This document shows positions 54,433-63,129 of a stretch of 64,000 bases of DNA, piece after piece (the stretch's first letter is position 1; every line of letters begins with the position of its first letter). The position numbers were made by a program, and so were the translations under genes. The DNA is from Fibrobacterota bacterium (GTDB lineage: Bacteria > Fibrobacterota > Chitinivibrionia > Chitinivibrionales > Chitinispirillaceae). The notes under the pieces are model-generated. The model had not been told where the DNA came from, searched no databases, and worked only from the letters and a program-made list of their open reading frames with translations. The DNA lies in the NCBI GenBank assembly GCA_023412475.1, contig JAEYNR010000013.1:1-64000 (forward strand), written 5' to 3'.

Positions 54433-54999
54433 GTGACACACATTCAACATTCCATAAACACCCAAATCGTTTCTAATGGGAATAAACAGATGACTAATGA
54501 AAGATATTTAGATTTTTTAAAATTTGCACTCCATAGGATAATCGAAACAGCTTCTTATTTTGAGTCAGAAGCAAAAACTTGTAAAAATTCCACAGTAAAA
54601 CTGTTTTTATACTTTCTGGCCGGTAAAAAGCGGGTACAACATGTCATTTTGGAAATGATAGCTATAAATAATAAGGGTAGCCCTTATTCTTTCTCCAACT
54701 ATAACAATATTAAGGAAGGTGAGCTACAGGATTCTGTCCCCCTATCTCAAATGTCAGCAGAATTTGTGCTTAAGTATGCTCAAAGCAAAGCAGAAAAAGA
54801 CCTTAACCTTTATTCAAGTCTTGCAGCACTGGAAGAAGATGTATGCACCAAGAAACTTCTCCTCACACTCGCAAAAATCTCTAAAGATTTCATAGATGAT
54901 ATTTCGACCGGCTATAACCGTTTTAAATATAAAAATACAGCATTTCCCGAAGCCTTGAAAGCTAATCAGTGCAATAGCACACCTGTAGGGCTGAAGTGA
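54433..54999 (+). CDS. Ferritin-like helical protein, apparently without metal ligands
   Basis: This 188-residue protein looks like a four-helix ferritin/rubrerythrin-type fold: YLDFLKFALHRIIETASYFESEAKTC forms the first long helix, RVQHVILEMIA the second, and YSSLAALEEDVCTKKLLLTLAKIS the third. The Glu-x-x-His pairs that normally bind di-iron are not present in the last helices (KISKDFIDDI replaces the usual EExxH), so it probably does not bind iron. GTG 54433 has AGAAGGAGC upstream. The earlier in-frame ATG at 54367 falls inside the sigma-54 promoter and cannot be used. It overlaps the next gene by four bases. Confidence 0.6.
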   Translation: MTHIQHSINTQIVSNGNKQMTNERYLDFLKFALHRIIETASYFESEAKTCKNSTVKLFLYFLAGKKRVQHVILEMIAINNKGSPYSFSNYNNIKEGELQDSVPLSQMSAEFVLKYAQSKAEKDLNLYSSLAALEEDVCTKKLLLTLAKISKDFIDDISTGYNRFKYKNTAFPEALKANQCNSTPVGLK

Positions 55000-56084
55000 T
55001 CTTTTCAACTATTAAAAATTGTGCAGCAAACATTAAAATTCATCACAGTTGGTTCATTTTCTTTTTTTTTGTCATCTGGTCACTGGAAATCGACTTTTTT
55101 CAAAAAACCTTTCTCCATTCAAACCATTTCGCTCCCTTTTTCTGGGCTTTGATTGTAGCTGCAGGTTTTTTTACCTCTGTGCTTATACATGTTAGCGGAC
55201 ACATCTTAGCCGAAAAAGCAATCGGCCTGCCGCAAAGCCGAAAGATAGTTTTCCCTTTCGGATGCGTATTCCCTAAAGATAATCAAAATTACGATGCCCT
55301 CATCTCCGTAGCCATTGCCGGTCCTGTTGCCAGTATCTTCACAGCCACCTTGTTTCATCTTCTATATTTGGCAGGAATTCATCAAAGATGGGGGCCACCT
55401 ATCCCCACCATCTGTCACATCTTGAGCAATATTAATATCTTCCTCACAGGAGTCAACATTTTACCACTGCCGCCTTTTGACGGCTCAGCAGTACTTCATC
55501 AGCTCTTCAATGTGTTAAAAATCAAATATCCTGCAGAAAAGATCTTCTTGATCAGCAAATCAGTGGTGTTTCTGACTGTGGTATTTAGCATTCTTTCACT
55601 CTCAAAGGGTTTGTTGAAAAGCGGAATGTGGAGTCTTTTGATAGCGATGTGTGTTAAAGAAGCCATGCAATGTGATAAGGACGCTATCTTATTCAGGCAG
55701 TTCTTTAAAGAAGTAAAAACAGAGTATTTTCTTCGTCCAAACCCAGTGTCTGTTCAGGCAAATATCTCCTTACGACAATTCATATGCCAGTTTCTCTATC
55801 GGTACCACACAGGAATCTTTCCTGTGTTACAAAATCACCAGTTGCAAGGTTTTATACTCTCCTCAAGTATAAAAAAAATTCCCAAAAACAAGTGGAATTG
55901 TTATTCAGTCTCAGATCTTTCCATCCCCTGCTCAGAGAAAATCGTTATTAACAGCTCAACAACACTACTGCAAGCTATTAAAACGATGCGTAACCAATCT
56001 ACCAGTCGTCTTCTGGTAGCCGATTACAATGACATCTCAGGCGTAATCACCACCAAAGATCTTCTCAGGATTCTGCCGCTTTAA
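54996..56084 (+). CDS. Site-2-protease-like membrane protein with CBS pair; HExxH motif reads HVSGH
   Basis: This is a 362-residue membrane protein with five or six helices followed by two CBS-like motifs (about residues 250-360; GIFPVLQNHQLQGFI and SRLLVADYNDISGVITTKDLL). The fold is that of the M50/site-2 protease family with CBS domains. The second metal motif PLPPFDGSAV (Asp retained) is present, but the first is HVSGH where HExxH is expected, so the catalytic Glu is a Val. It should be inactive as a protease. It is the second gene of the sigma-54-controlled operon, starting GTG 54996 inside the stop of the ferritin-like gene. Confidence 0.75.
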   Translation: MIFSTIKNCAANIKIHHSWFIFFFFVIWSLEIDFFQKTFLHSNHFAPFFWALIVAAGFFTSVLIHVSGHILAEKAIGLPQSRKIVFPFGCVFPKDNQNYDALISVAIAGPVASIFTATLFHLLYLAGIHQRWGPPIPTICHILSNINIFLTGVNILPLPPFDGSAVLHQLFNVLKIKYPAEKIFLISKSVVFLTVVFSILSLSKGLLKSGMWSLLIAMCVKEAMQCDKDAILFRQFFKEVKTEYFLRPNPVSVQANISLRQFICQFLYRYHTGIFPVLQNHQLQGFILSSSIKKIPKNKWNCYSVSDLSIPCSEKIVINSSTTLLQAIKTMRNQSTSRLLVADYNDISGVITTKDLLRILPL

Positions 56085-56135
56085 TTGGATTAACCACCAT
56101 ATAACCATTTTCCACAAGTACTATAAATATGGTAC

Positions 56136-56173
56136 AAAAAAAGCCATCATCAATTATCCATGATGATGGCTTT
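56136..56173 (-). terminator. Terminator of metK
   Basis: A perfect 13-bp stem AAAGCCATCATCA (56140-56152) with TGATGATGGCTTT (56161-56173) and an 8-base loop leads on the minus strand into a T tract. It ends metK and could also help end the convergent operon. Confidence 0.92.
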
Positions 56174-56210
56174 CAAAAATCAGAAAAAAATACAAAGAAG
56201 AATACAAAAA

Positions 56211-57377
56211 TCAGACCAAAGAAGCAGCTTCTTTTTGAATAGCTTCTACCATATCGGTACGCTCCCAGTAGAAATCAGGCAATTCACGTCCGAAATGACC
56301 ATTTCTTGCTGTCTCTCTGTATATAGGGCGTTTCAGATCAAGAGTCTTAATGATTATTGAAGGACGCAGGTCAAAGACTTTCAGAATAATTTCACATATT
56401 TTGTGATCAGAAATCTTACCGGTTCCAAAAGTGTCTACATGTACAGAAATAGGTTTAGCGACACCAATTGCATAGGAAAACTGAATTTCGCAATGTGTGG
56501 CTAATTTTGCTGCCACTACGTTTTTGGCTACCCATCTTGCAGCATATGCAGCACTTCTATCGACCTTTGATGGATCTTTACCTGAAAAAGCACCACCACC
56601 ATGAGCACCATATCCTCCGTAAGTATCCACAATAATTTTCCGACCTGTAACCCCGGAATCCCCATGAGGGCCACCGACTACAAAACGCCCGGTTGGATTG
56701 ATATGATAGATGGTTTGGCTATCAAGCATTTCTGCTGGAATCACCTTTTTTACGATCTTTTCGATCACATCTTTAGCTATAGTCTCATGAGTTGCATCGG
56801 GAGCATGCTGAGTGGAAATAACAACTGTGTCTACCCGCACAGGTTTAAGATCATCATATTCTACGGTTACCTGAGATTTCGAATCTGGTCGAAGATAGGG
56901 GATACTCTTACTCTCCCGTGCCTTCACCAGTTCTTCAACCAACCTGTGCGCATAGTGAATCGCCAGAGGCATAAGGGTTGGAGTCTCATTACAAGCATAA
57001 CCAAACATTATGCCCTGATCACCTGCACCCTGCTCTACATGTAAGCCTTGCCCTTCGGTAACTCCTTGTGAAATATCGGGTGACTGCTGATGAACAGAGA
57101 TCAATATTCCGCAGCTATCTGCATCAAAGCCTAATGAAGAGTCGGTGTAACCAATCTCACGAATGGTCTTTCGAACGACACTCTGTAAATCAACCACAGC
57201 TTTGCTGGTTATTTCACCGGCAACAACCACCAGCCCCGTAGTCACCATGGTTTCGCATGCAACACGTGAATTGGGATCCTGCTCTATCATTGCATCAAGA
57301 ATAGCATCTGAAATCTGATCACATACTTTATCTGGGTGCCCCTGAGAAACACTTTCTGATGTAAAAAAACGCCGCAT
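56211..57377 (-). CDS. metK: S-adenosylmethionine synthetase
   Basis: MetK makes S-adenosylmethionine from methionine and ATP. The 388-residue protein has GHPDKVCDQISDAILD near the start, DQGIMFGYA, and GGGAFSGKDPSKVDRSAAY with the P-loop-like phosphate site, all diagnostic. The length is normal. AGGAGG precedes the ATG, with no recognisable SAM riboswitch upstream. It is monocistronic with its own terminator. It supplies SAM for many reactions, including those of ArsM and the radical SAM enzymes here. Confidence 0.97.
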   Translation of the reverse strand: MRRFFTSESVSQGHPDKVCDQISDAILDAMIEQDPNSRVACETMVTTGLVVVAGEITSKAVVDLQSVVRKTIREIGYTDSSLGFDADSCGILISVHQQSPDISQGVTEGQGLHVEQGAGDQGIMFGYACNETPTLMPLAIHYAHRLVEELVKARESKSIPYLRPDSKSQVTVEYDDLKPVRVDTVVISTQHAPDATHETIAKDVIEKIVKKVIPAEMLDSQTIYHINPTGRFVVGGPHGDSGVTGRKIIVDTYGGYGAHGGGAFSGKDPSKVDRSAAYAARWVAKNVVAAKLATHCEIQFSYAIGVAKPISVHVDTFGTGKISDHKICEIILKVFDLRPSIIIKTLDLKRPIYRETARNGHFGRELPDFYWERTDMVEAIQKEAASLV

Positions 57378-57492
57378 TATTCCTCCTGAGGAAATTATTT
57401 AGGTAAGGAAAGAAAAAAGTAGCTTAAAATAAATGATTCACCCTATCTATTTCAAGAACTTGAAAATTAGTCTATTTTTTCTTAATCAGAGC

Positions 57493-58677
57493 TCAGGCTA
57501 ATTCATCCTGAATGTCAGATTTTTTCAGTACATACTTTTCCATTAAATCGATAATTGGGTCGCCGGTAGAAAAAGAGATTCTCTCCAGTGCATCATACTC
57601 CAGTTTGGAAAAGCAATAACCTTTATAGCTGCAGTGCTTCGCAGATAATTTCTGCCCCATAAACTCAATTTCGGCACTACTTCTTTCTGCCATCACTCTT
57701 TGCACCTGCCGAATTCTTACTCCTAAAGTCTGTGTATGTATCATTATCAGATCCAGCAGTTTTTGATAATTACTTTCATCTGCCATTACTGAAAGGCGAT
57801 ACCCCGGGCGGCCCTTTTTCATAAATATAGGGCTGAAAGAAACATCCAAAGCCCCTTGAGCTGTGAGTAGGCCTGCAACATGCCCCATTATTTCACCAGA
57901 GACATGATCCATATCGGTCTCAAGCAGGTTTATTGTGTCCATCGAGTACCCCTCATCAGAATCACTCTCCAGGATAAAGGCACGCAAAATGTTCGGGTGA
58001 TTCTGAAAAACCTTTGTACCACAACCGTATCCACAACTTATCACATGACCTTCTATGCCGCTAAGAGCCTGCTTTCCTAAAGCGGTCAATAGCGCAGCCC
58101 CGGTTGGCGTACATAATTCTGTAGGAATGTCCAGTGTTTTAATGCAGAAGTTTTGTATCATCTGAGCTGTTGCAGGTACTGGCACCGGCATAACTCCATG
58201 CTCGCCTTTAATACTCCCGTAACCTTCTGTTATTGTCGAAAATAGTACCTGATCCACATTAAAGAATTCCAGCGCCAATGATACTCCCAAAACATCTATG
58301 ATTGTATCTACTGCCCCAATCTCATGAAAATGAACATGTTCTTTTTCAATCCCATGGACAACAGACTCAGCAGTTGCCAATCTGTCTAATACCAGCGCAC
58401 AACGTTGAAAAACCCGCTGAGCAAAGGCACCCCGCTTTATTATTTCCAGTATTTCTCCCAGATGACGGTAATGGGTGGCCTGAGACCATTGTGGTGTAAT
58501 GTATGTGCAACTGATACCGCTTCGTTTCACTTTTTCAACACCAATACGAATCTCACCTATCCCAAGCCGGTTTAATTGTTGCTCAAGAAGCTCTAAGGGA
58601 AATCCAAGGCTAATTAATGATGAAAGGATCATATCACCACTTGCACCGCAAACAAGATCAAAGTAAACTGTTTTCAT
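57493..58677 (-). CDS. larC: Nickel pincer cofactor biosynthesis protein LarC
   Basis: LarC inserts nickel into the pincer cofactor of lactate racemase-type enzymes. The 394-residue protein starts MKTVYFDLVCGASGDMIL, followed by HFHEIGAVDTIIDVLG, and ELCTPTGAALLTAL. It is full length, with both halves in one frame (in some Lactobacillus strains larC is split by a frameshift). larA, larB and larE are not in the window, so the partners must lie elsewhere. Similarity also to proteins once named DUF111. Confidence 0.93.
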   Translation of the reverse strand: MKTVYFDLVCGASGDMILSSLISLGFPLELLEQQLNRLGIGEIRIGVEKVKRSGISCTYITPQWSQATHYRHLGEILEIIKRGAFAQRVFQRCALVLDRLATAESVVHGIEKEHVHFHEIGAVDTIIDVLGVSLALEFFNVDQVLFSTITEGYGSIKGEHGVMPVPVPATAQMIQNFCIKTLDIPTELCTPTGAALLTALGKQALSGIEGHVISCGYGCGTKVFQNHPNILRAFILESDSDEGYSMDTINLLETDMDHVSGEIMGHVAGLLTAQGALDVSFSPIFMKKGRPGYRLSVMADESNYQKLLDLIMIHTQTLGVRIRQVQRVMAERSSAEIEFMGQKLSAKHCSYKGYCFSKLEYDALERISFSTGDPIIDLMEKYVLKKSDIQDELA

Positions 58678-59004
58678 AAGATCCCATTTTAAAAAAAAGT
58701 ATGTACCTATATCCTCATTTTAAAAAAATATCTAATCGGAATAAAATAAAAACTGATACCAAAGCAATATCTACTCAGAAATAATTAGAACTTATATCAA
58801 AATGAAGAGGTAGAATAAAAAAAATTAAATTGTTTTTTTTCCGGGTTTTCTATCTGTTTAAATATTATTTCTGATTAACTCTGATTTTTATTTTTTTTTA
58901 CTTTGCAAGCTAGTTTTTAAAGACGCGCTTGAATTTATGAGTAATATACTATAAAGAATTTCGGCTCAGAAACAAACAAAAGCAGGAGCTAGACGTAACC
59001 GAAT
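58678..59004. other. AT-rich divergent region between larC and rsgA
   Basis: About 327 bases rich in A and T runs, presumably with promoters for both divergent genes. No consensus promoter stands out on either strand and I see no repeat or structured RNA. Confidence 0.4.
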
Positions 59005-59901
59005 ATGCCAGTTTCAGGTAGAATCATTGAGGAGCAAAAGTCTTTTTTTTTCGTGGACACCGAGTGTGGGCATGTCCGCTGCACCATCCGCGGAGCCCTT
59101 AAAAAGGTTAAAACAAAACTCTGTGCTGGCGACCTGGTTGATCTTGATTTAATAAATAAAACTCCACCTGAAGGTGTGATTACTACCCTTCACAGCAGAA
59201 TTAGCCTTTTAAAAAGGCCTGCAGTAGCCAATCTCTCCCAGGTCTTTATTATCACAACCATTAAAACCCCATCTCTGGATCTGGAATCTCTTGACCGATT
59301 CCTCTTCTCAGCGCAGGTATACAATCTGAAGCCTGTCATTGTGTTCAACAAAATCGATCTTCTGAAAAGCCAGGATCTGAATTGTTTAAAAGAGATCGAA
59401 GATATTTATAATAGAATAGGCTTTCAGACCATAGAAGCCTCTGCTTTCACTGGCCTGGGGATAGAAGGCATTCTGCAAATCTGTGCCAATAAGATCTCTG
59501 CTTTTGCCGGACTCTCAGGGGTTGGTAAGAGCTCCCTTTTGTCGCTTCTTTTTCCTGAGAAAACTTTCAGAATCGGTGATGTTTCAGGTACAAACGGTCG
59601 GGGTACTCACACTACTACCAATGTTTCTCTGCTTCCATTAATGCAGGGAGGATATGTTGCCGACACACCCGGGCTTTCATTTGTAGATATTCCTTCTGTA
59701 CCAGAAACAGAAGTAATTCATTACTTTCCTGAATTTGTCAGTAGAATAGGAGAGTGCAGATTCAATAATTGTATTCACGATGGCGAACCAGGATGCGCTA
59801 TTCAATCACTGTTGGAGCAAAACCAGATAGCACCAAGCCGTCACCGAAATTACCTCAAATTTTACAAACAGATGAAAGAGCAAAGAAAACAATACCGGTG
59901 A
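59005..59901 (+). CDS. rsgA: Ribosome small subunit-dependent GTPase A
   Basis: RsgA is a circularly permuted GTPase that helps mature the 30S subunit. The 298-residue protein has the OB fold at the N-terminus (residues 1-65), G4 motif FNKIDLL, P-loop SGVGKSSLLSLL, RGTHTTT switch, DTPGLS, and the zinc knuckle GECRFNNCIHDGEPGC at the end. It is complete, unlike the truncated copy at 23650-24111. It is the divergent neighbour of larC. A run of T-rich, TTTCGAATTTC-like repeats fills the gap after it. Confidence 0.95.
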   Translation: MPVSGRIIEEQKSFFFVDTECGHVRCTIRGALKKVKTKLCAGDLVDLDLINKTPPEGVITTLHSRISLLKRPAVANLSQVFIITTIKTPSLDLESLDRFLFSAQVYNLKPVIVFNKIDLLKSQDLNCLKEIEDIYNRIGFQTIEASAFTGLGIEGILQICANKISAFAGLSGVGKSSLLSLLFPEKTFRIGDVSGTNGRGTHTTTNVSLLPLMQGGYVADTPGLSFVDIPSVPETEVIHYFPEFVSRIGECRFNNCIHDGEPGCAIQSLLEQNQIAPSRHRNYLKFYKQMKEQRKQYR

Positions 59902-60065
59902 TCCGGAACTTCCCGATTACTGTTTCGAATTTCGTACTTCGAATTTCAAACATTCCTACTTCTTATTCCTGTTTAGGGTTTTGGATTTTATAATTTGGAA
60001 TTTGTTTAGAATTTTAAGACTTGTGATTTGGATTTTCTTCCTGTTAAATATCCCGGTAGTTGCTT

Positions 60066-60890
60066 TTACCTGATCTCTTCCTTAGAATATCTCCAATAAA
60101 GAAGAAAGAAAGCAACCACACAGAAAATTAAAATGTTAAATACCGGGTGAAGAGGACCTGACACATAAAAGTTTTCATCTTTAATTAAAGAGGTGGCAAA
60201 AAACTGTAATGCAGCTATTTTTGGCCAGATTATTCTCCACAAGGCAACAGTAAGTTCGTTTTGTTGAATCTGCTCCATAAGAGATTTAACCAGCTCGGTT
60301 TTTGATACAGCAAAGAGCGAATCGGATATGTAGCTGACTGTAGCTATTGCCATTGCGGATAAAGCAGCAATAATATCAGGCATTATAAGAGAAAAAAGTA
60401 AAACTGAAATCACACTGAAAAGCACATTCAGAGAAATCAGAAAAGAAGCTGGGATAAACCAGTTAATCCGCCCGCCGGTTTTAAAAATCATTATCAGATA
60501 TACCGTCAGGTGAAGAAGAAAAACCAGAGCATAAGATAGAATCCATACGCCCACGATCTTACCTGCAATGTATTCGATTCGTCTAATCGGCTTTGAAAGT
60601 ATAGACACAGTCATTCCATTATCTCTATCCCGATGAAAGACTCTCATCGCCAGTAAGATACCAATGAGAACTCCGGCAGCAGAGATTGCGTGAAAAGCGG
60701 CCATCGATGCTGTCCAACCTATGGTTATGGAATCAAGTTTCTGGTCATTAACCACCATATCAGCATTAAAACAACCCCGAATCATCAGTACGAAAAGCAC
60801 TGAAAGTGCTGCAAGCAGAAAAAAGCTGCGACTGTGAAGCTCATCTCTGGCCGTAAAAGCAGCGATTCTGCAAACATTTATAATTTTCAT
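60066..60890 (-). CDS. ABC-2 type transporter permease
   Basis: This 274-residue membrane protein has six predicted helices, with the ABC-2 type signature FHRDRDNGMTVSILSKPIRRIEYIAGKIVG between the second and third helices. Similar subunits (NosY, CcmB-like and copper-processing system permeases) work with an ATPase, but no ATP-binding gene adjoins it here. It may use a distant ATPase or be an orphan. No signal for substrate. It lies between rsgA and the aminotransferase, both on the opposite strand. Confidence 0.8.
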   Translation of the reverse strand: MKIINVCRIAAFTARDELHSRSFFLLAALSVLFVLMIRGCFNADMVVNDQKLDSITIGWTASMAAFHAISAAGVLIGILLAMRVFHRDRDNGMTVSILSKPIRRIEYIAGKIVGVWILSYALVFLLHLTVYLIMIFKTGGRINWFIPASFLISLNVLFSVISVLLFSLIMPDIIAALSAMAIATVSYISDSLFAVSKTELVKSLMEQIQQNELTVALWRIIWPKIAALQFFATSLIKDENFYVSGPLHPVFNILIFCVVAFFLLYWRYSKEEIR

Positions 60891-61078
60891 AACTACGCTC
60901 TCCCAAATCTGCCTGAGACATATCTGTTTTCTCTACATGAAAATAATTATACCCAAAACACCCTGTGGAAATACAATCGTACCGGCTTTGAAAACGATCT
61001 TTCAAACCCGCATATTTTGAACTATTTTTAACAGTTCAGTTTTTTTCCAGTCCGTTTTCTTTTTTGAAAGGAATCAAT

Positions 61079-62272
61079 ATGGTCGAGTTTTCTGCAAGTG
61101 CAAAAAGCATGCGCTCATCAGAGATTCGCCGCTTAATGAGCCTGGCGGCAGATCCCAAAATCATTTCCTTTGCAGGTGGAATGCCAGCCAACTCCCTTTT
61201 CCCCATTGACATTATCGATGAACTATACAATGATCTTTCCCTTTCTGCAAAGCAGATTGCGATGCAATACGGTCCCACATCCGGATACCCCCCATTACTA
61301 TCAGTGTTAGGTGACTATTTGCAATCCAGAGGTATTTCACTGGAAAACCAGGGGCTTCTGATTACCACTGGGGCCCAGCAAGCTATTAATCTTCTCACCA
61401 AAGTCTTAGTCGATCCGGGCGATCTGGTTCTAACCGAATACCCTAGTTTCATTGGTGCACTCGCTGCTTTCATGTCTTATGGCGCAAACCTTTGCGGAAT
61501 CCCCCTGGATAATGAAGGCATCAATCTGGAAGAGCTGCGCAACGTGCTCGATTCACGTGCTTCTCAGATAAAAATCCTCTATCTTAATCCCTGCTTCCAT
61601 AATCCAGCAGGAATTATCTATAGTCAGGAACGCAAAAGCGCACTTTTAGAGCTTCTGCAAGGCAGAAATATTTGTCTTCTCGAGGATGATCCCTATAGTG
61701 AGCTGTATTTCAATGAAGAAGATAAGCCATTAACCGTTCCGATGAAAGCTTCAGCCAAACAGCCAGTACCTATCTGCTATGCCGGTACTTTTGCCAAAAT
61801 TCTTGGCCCAGGATTGCGCCTGGGGTGGCTGCTTGGTCCAAAGGAGATAATTGAGAAATGTGAACTTGCCAAACAATCTGCCGATGCTTGCACATCGACC
61901 TTTAATCAGGTGCTGGCTCATGAATACCTTAAAAGAGGGAAACTGAAATCTTACGTTGAATCGGTAAGAAAAGTTTATGCCAAACGCTCTGCACTGATGC
62001 TTAACGCCCTGGAAAAATATATGCCGGAAAATATCTGCTGGACAAAACCCAAGGGCGGTTTCTATGTATGGGTAACTATGCCTACAAATATGGATTCTTC
62101 AAAAGTGTTGATGAAATGCATAGAAAAAGGAGCCGCCTTTGTCATTGGCAGTGCATTTGACCCACAGGGAACAAGAAACAACTCATTCAGACTGGCTTTT
62201 TCCTATACTCCCGAAGAAAAAATTGAAGAAGGAATTGAAATCATAGCAAATACGATAAAATCAATGATGTAA
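61079..62272 (+). CDS. PLP-dependent aminotransferase, class I fold (LysN/Aro8-like)
   Basis: This is a 397-residue fold-type I aminotransferase. It shows TTGAQQAINLL near residue 95, YLNPCFHNPAG around residue 180, DDPYSELYF around residue 210, and the PLP-binding lysine in AGTFAKILGPGLRLGW at about residue 237, with C-terminal FRLAFSY. It groups with 2-aminoadipate/aromatic aminotransferases and MocR-type domains without the DNA-binding part. Substrate is uncertain. I choose the ATG at 61079 with GAAAGGA upstream rather than a TTG 15 bases earlier. A stable hairpin follows 30 bases after the stop. Confidence 0.9.
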   Translation: MVEFSASAKSMRSSEIRRLMSLAADPKIISFAGGMPANSLFPIDIIDELYNDLSLSAKQIAMQYGPTSGYPPLLSVLGDYLQSRGISLENQGLLITTGAQQAINLLTKVLVDPGDLVLTEYPSFIGALAAFMSYGANLCGIPLDNEGINLEELRNVLDSRASQIKILYLNPCFHNPAGIIYSQERKSALLELLQGRNICLLEDDPYSELYFNEEDKPLTVPMKASAKQPVPICYAGTFAKILGPGLRLGWLLGPKEIIEKCELAKQSADACTSTFNQVLAHEYLKRGKLKSYVESVRKVYAKRSALMLNALEKYMPENICWTKPKGGFYVWVTMPTNMDSSKVLMKCIEKGAAFVIGSAFDPQGTRNNSFRLAFSYTPEEKIEEGIEIIANTIKSMM

Positions 62273-62302
62273 AAAACTCGCCTTAATCAGATCTTATCGG
62301 GT

Positions 62303-62328
62303 GCCTGCATCTGACTCCAGATGCAGGC
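62303..62328 (+). terminator. Stable hairpin after the aminotransferase
   Basis: GCCTGCATCTG (62303-62313) pairs perfectly with CAGATGCAGGC (62318-62328) around ACTC. No T tract follows, so it may be a terminator aided by Rho or an mRNA stabiliser. Confidence 0.55.
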
Positions 62329-62724
62329 CCACTGATTTCGACAACAGAACCCGCTTCTTCAACACATTCTAACCATGTTTTTTATTGACAATAATATCAG
62401 CATTGACCGCCTGTCTCTTTTGTAAATTAATCAGATACTACAGAACCTTAATCATAATAGATCCGAAATTTTGCCACGCCCTTCGTTAAACCAAAAGTGC
62501 AGAGAGAAGAGCGTCTGAGATCTCGAATAATTTCCATCAAAACCGTTCCCGATCATTTCTAATCCAAGTCACATAAATCATTAAAATCAGATGAACCATG
62601 GATAATAATTGTTGCAAACGTGCGAAAAGTCGCTTCAAAGTATCATTTATTTAATCAGGCTGGTAAAAATGTCACGTGCATAAAAACAGCTTCGGGTAAT
62701 TTCCGATTCAGCCGGGTATTTCCG
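62329..62724. other. Intergenic region before the minisatellite
   Basis: I see no gene here. A possible open frame that enters the minisatellite begins at GTG 62620 but has no ribosome site and no family resemblance. Nothing else stands out. Confidence 0.35.
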
Positions 62725-62997
62725 TTTCAGCCGGATAAATTGTCGTTTCAACCGGACAAATTGTCGTTTCAACCGGACAAATTGTCGTTTCAGCCGGATA
62801 ATTTGTCGTTTCAGCCGGATAATTTGTCGTTTCAACCGGACAAATTGCCATTTCAACCGGACAAATTGCTATTTCAACCGGACAAATTGCTATTTCAATC
62901 GGACAAATTGCCATTTCAATCGGAAAAATTGCCATTTCAGCCGGACAAATTGCCATTTCAGCCGGACAAATTGCCATTTCAATCGGAAAAAAAATCA
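62725..62997. repeat. 21-bp tandem repeat (minisatellite), 12 full units plus a partial
   Basis: The unit is TTTCARYCGGAYAAATTGYCR-like, 21 bases long, beginning at 62725, with 12 complete copies ending at 62976 and a partial one after. Units differ at a few sites, and identical variants are adjacent (copies 2-3, 4-5, 7-8, 11-12), as expected of recent local duplication. In one plus frame it reads FQPDKLS-like heptapeptides and stays open over 134 codons, but other frames are open too. Confidence 0.9.
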
Positions 62998-63129
62998 GAA
63001 TCAGCCAACTCATTGCACTGACTATGCTGAAATCGGCTTAAAAGGCATCGATAGAAAAGGCACTTAGAAAGACTGGGGATGTTTTATGGATATCTGATCG
63101 GTACGGAAAAGGGAGGTAGCGTCTATCCG

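Noticed and set aside
56211..57450. SAM riboswitch upstream of metK
   Set aside because: Only about 70 AT-rich bases precede the gene before larC ends, and no SAM aptamer core is visible.
59902..60065. TTTCGAATTTC and TTTGGATTTT-like repeats after rsgA
   Set aside because: They look like simple AT-rich slippage. A similar TTTCGAATTA occurs at 1740, but no unit is long enough to call a repeat family.
62620..63021. Annotating the minisatellite frame as a protein gene
   Set aside because: No ribosome site, no homology, and the repeat is open in other frames as well. I list it only as a repeat.
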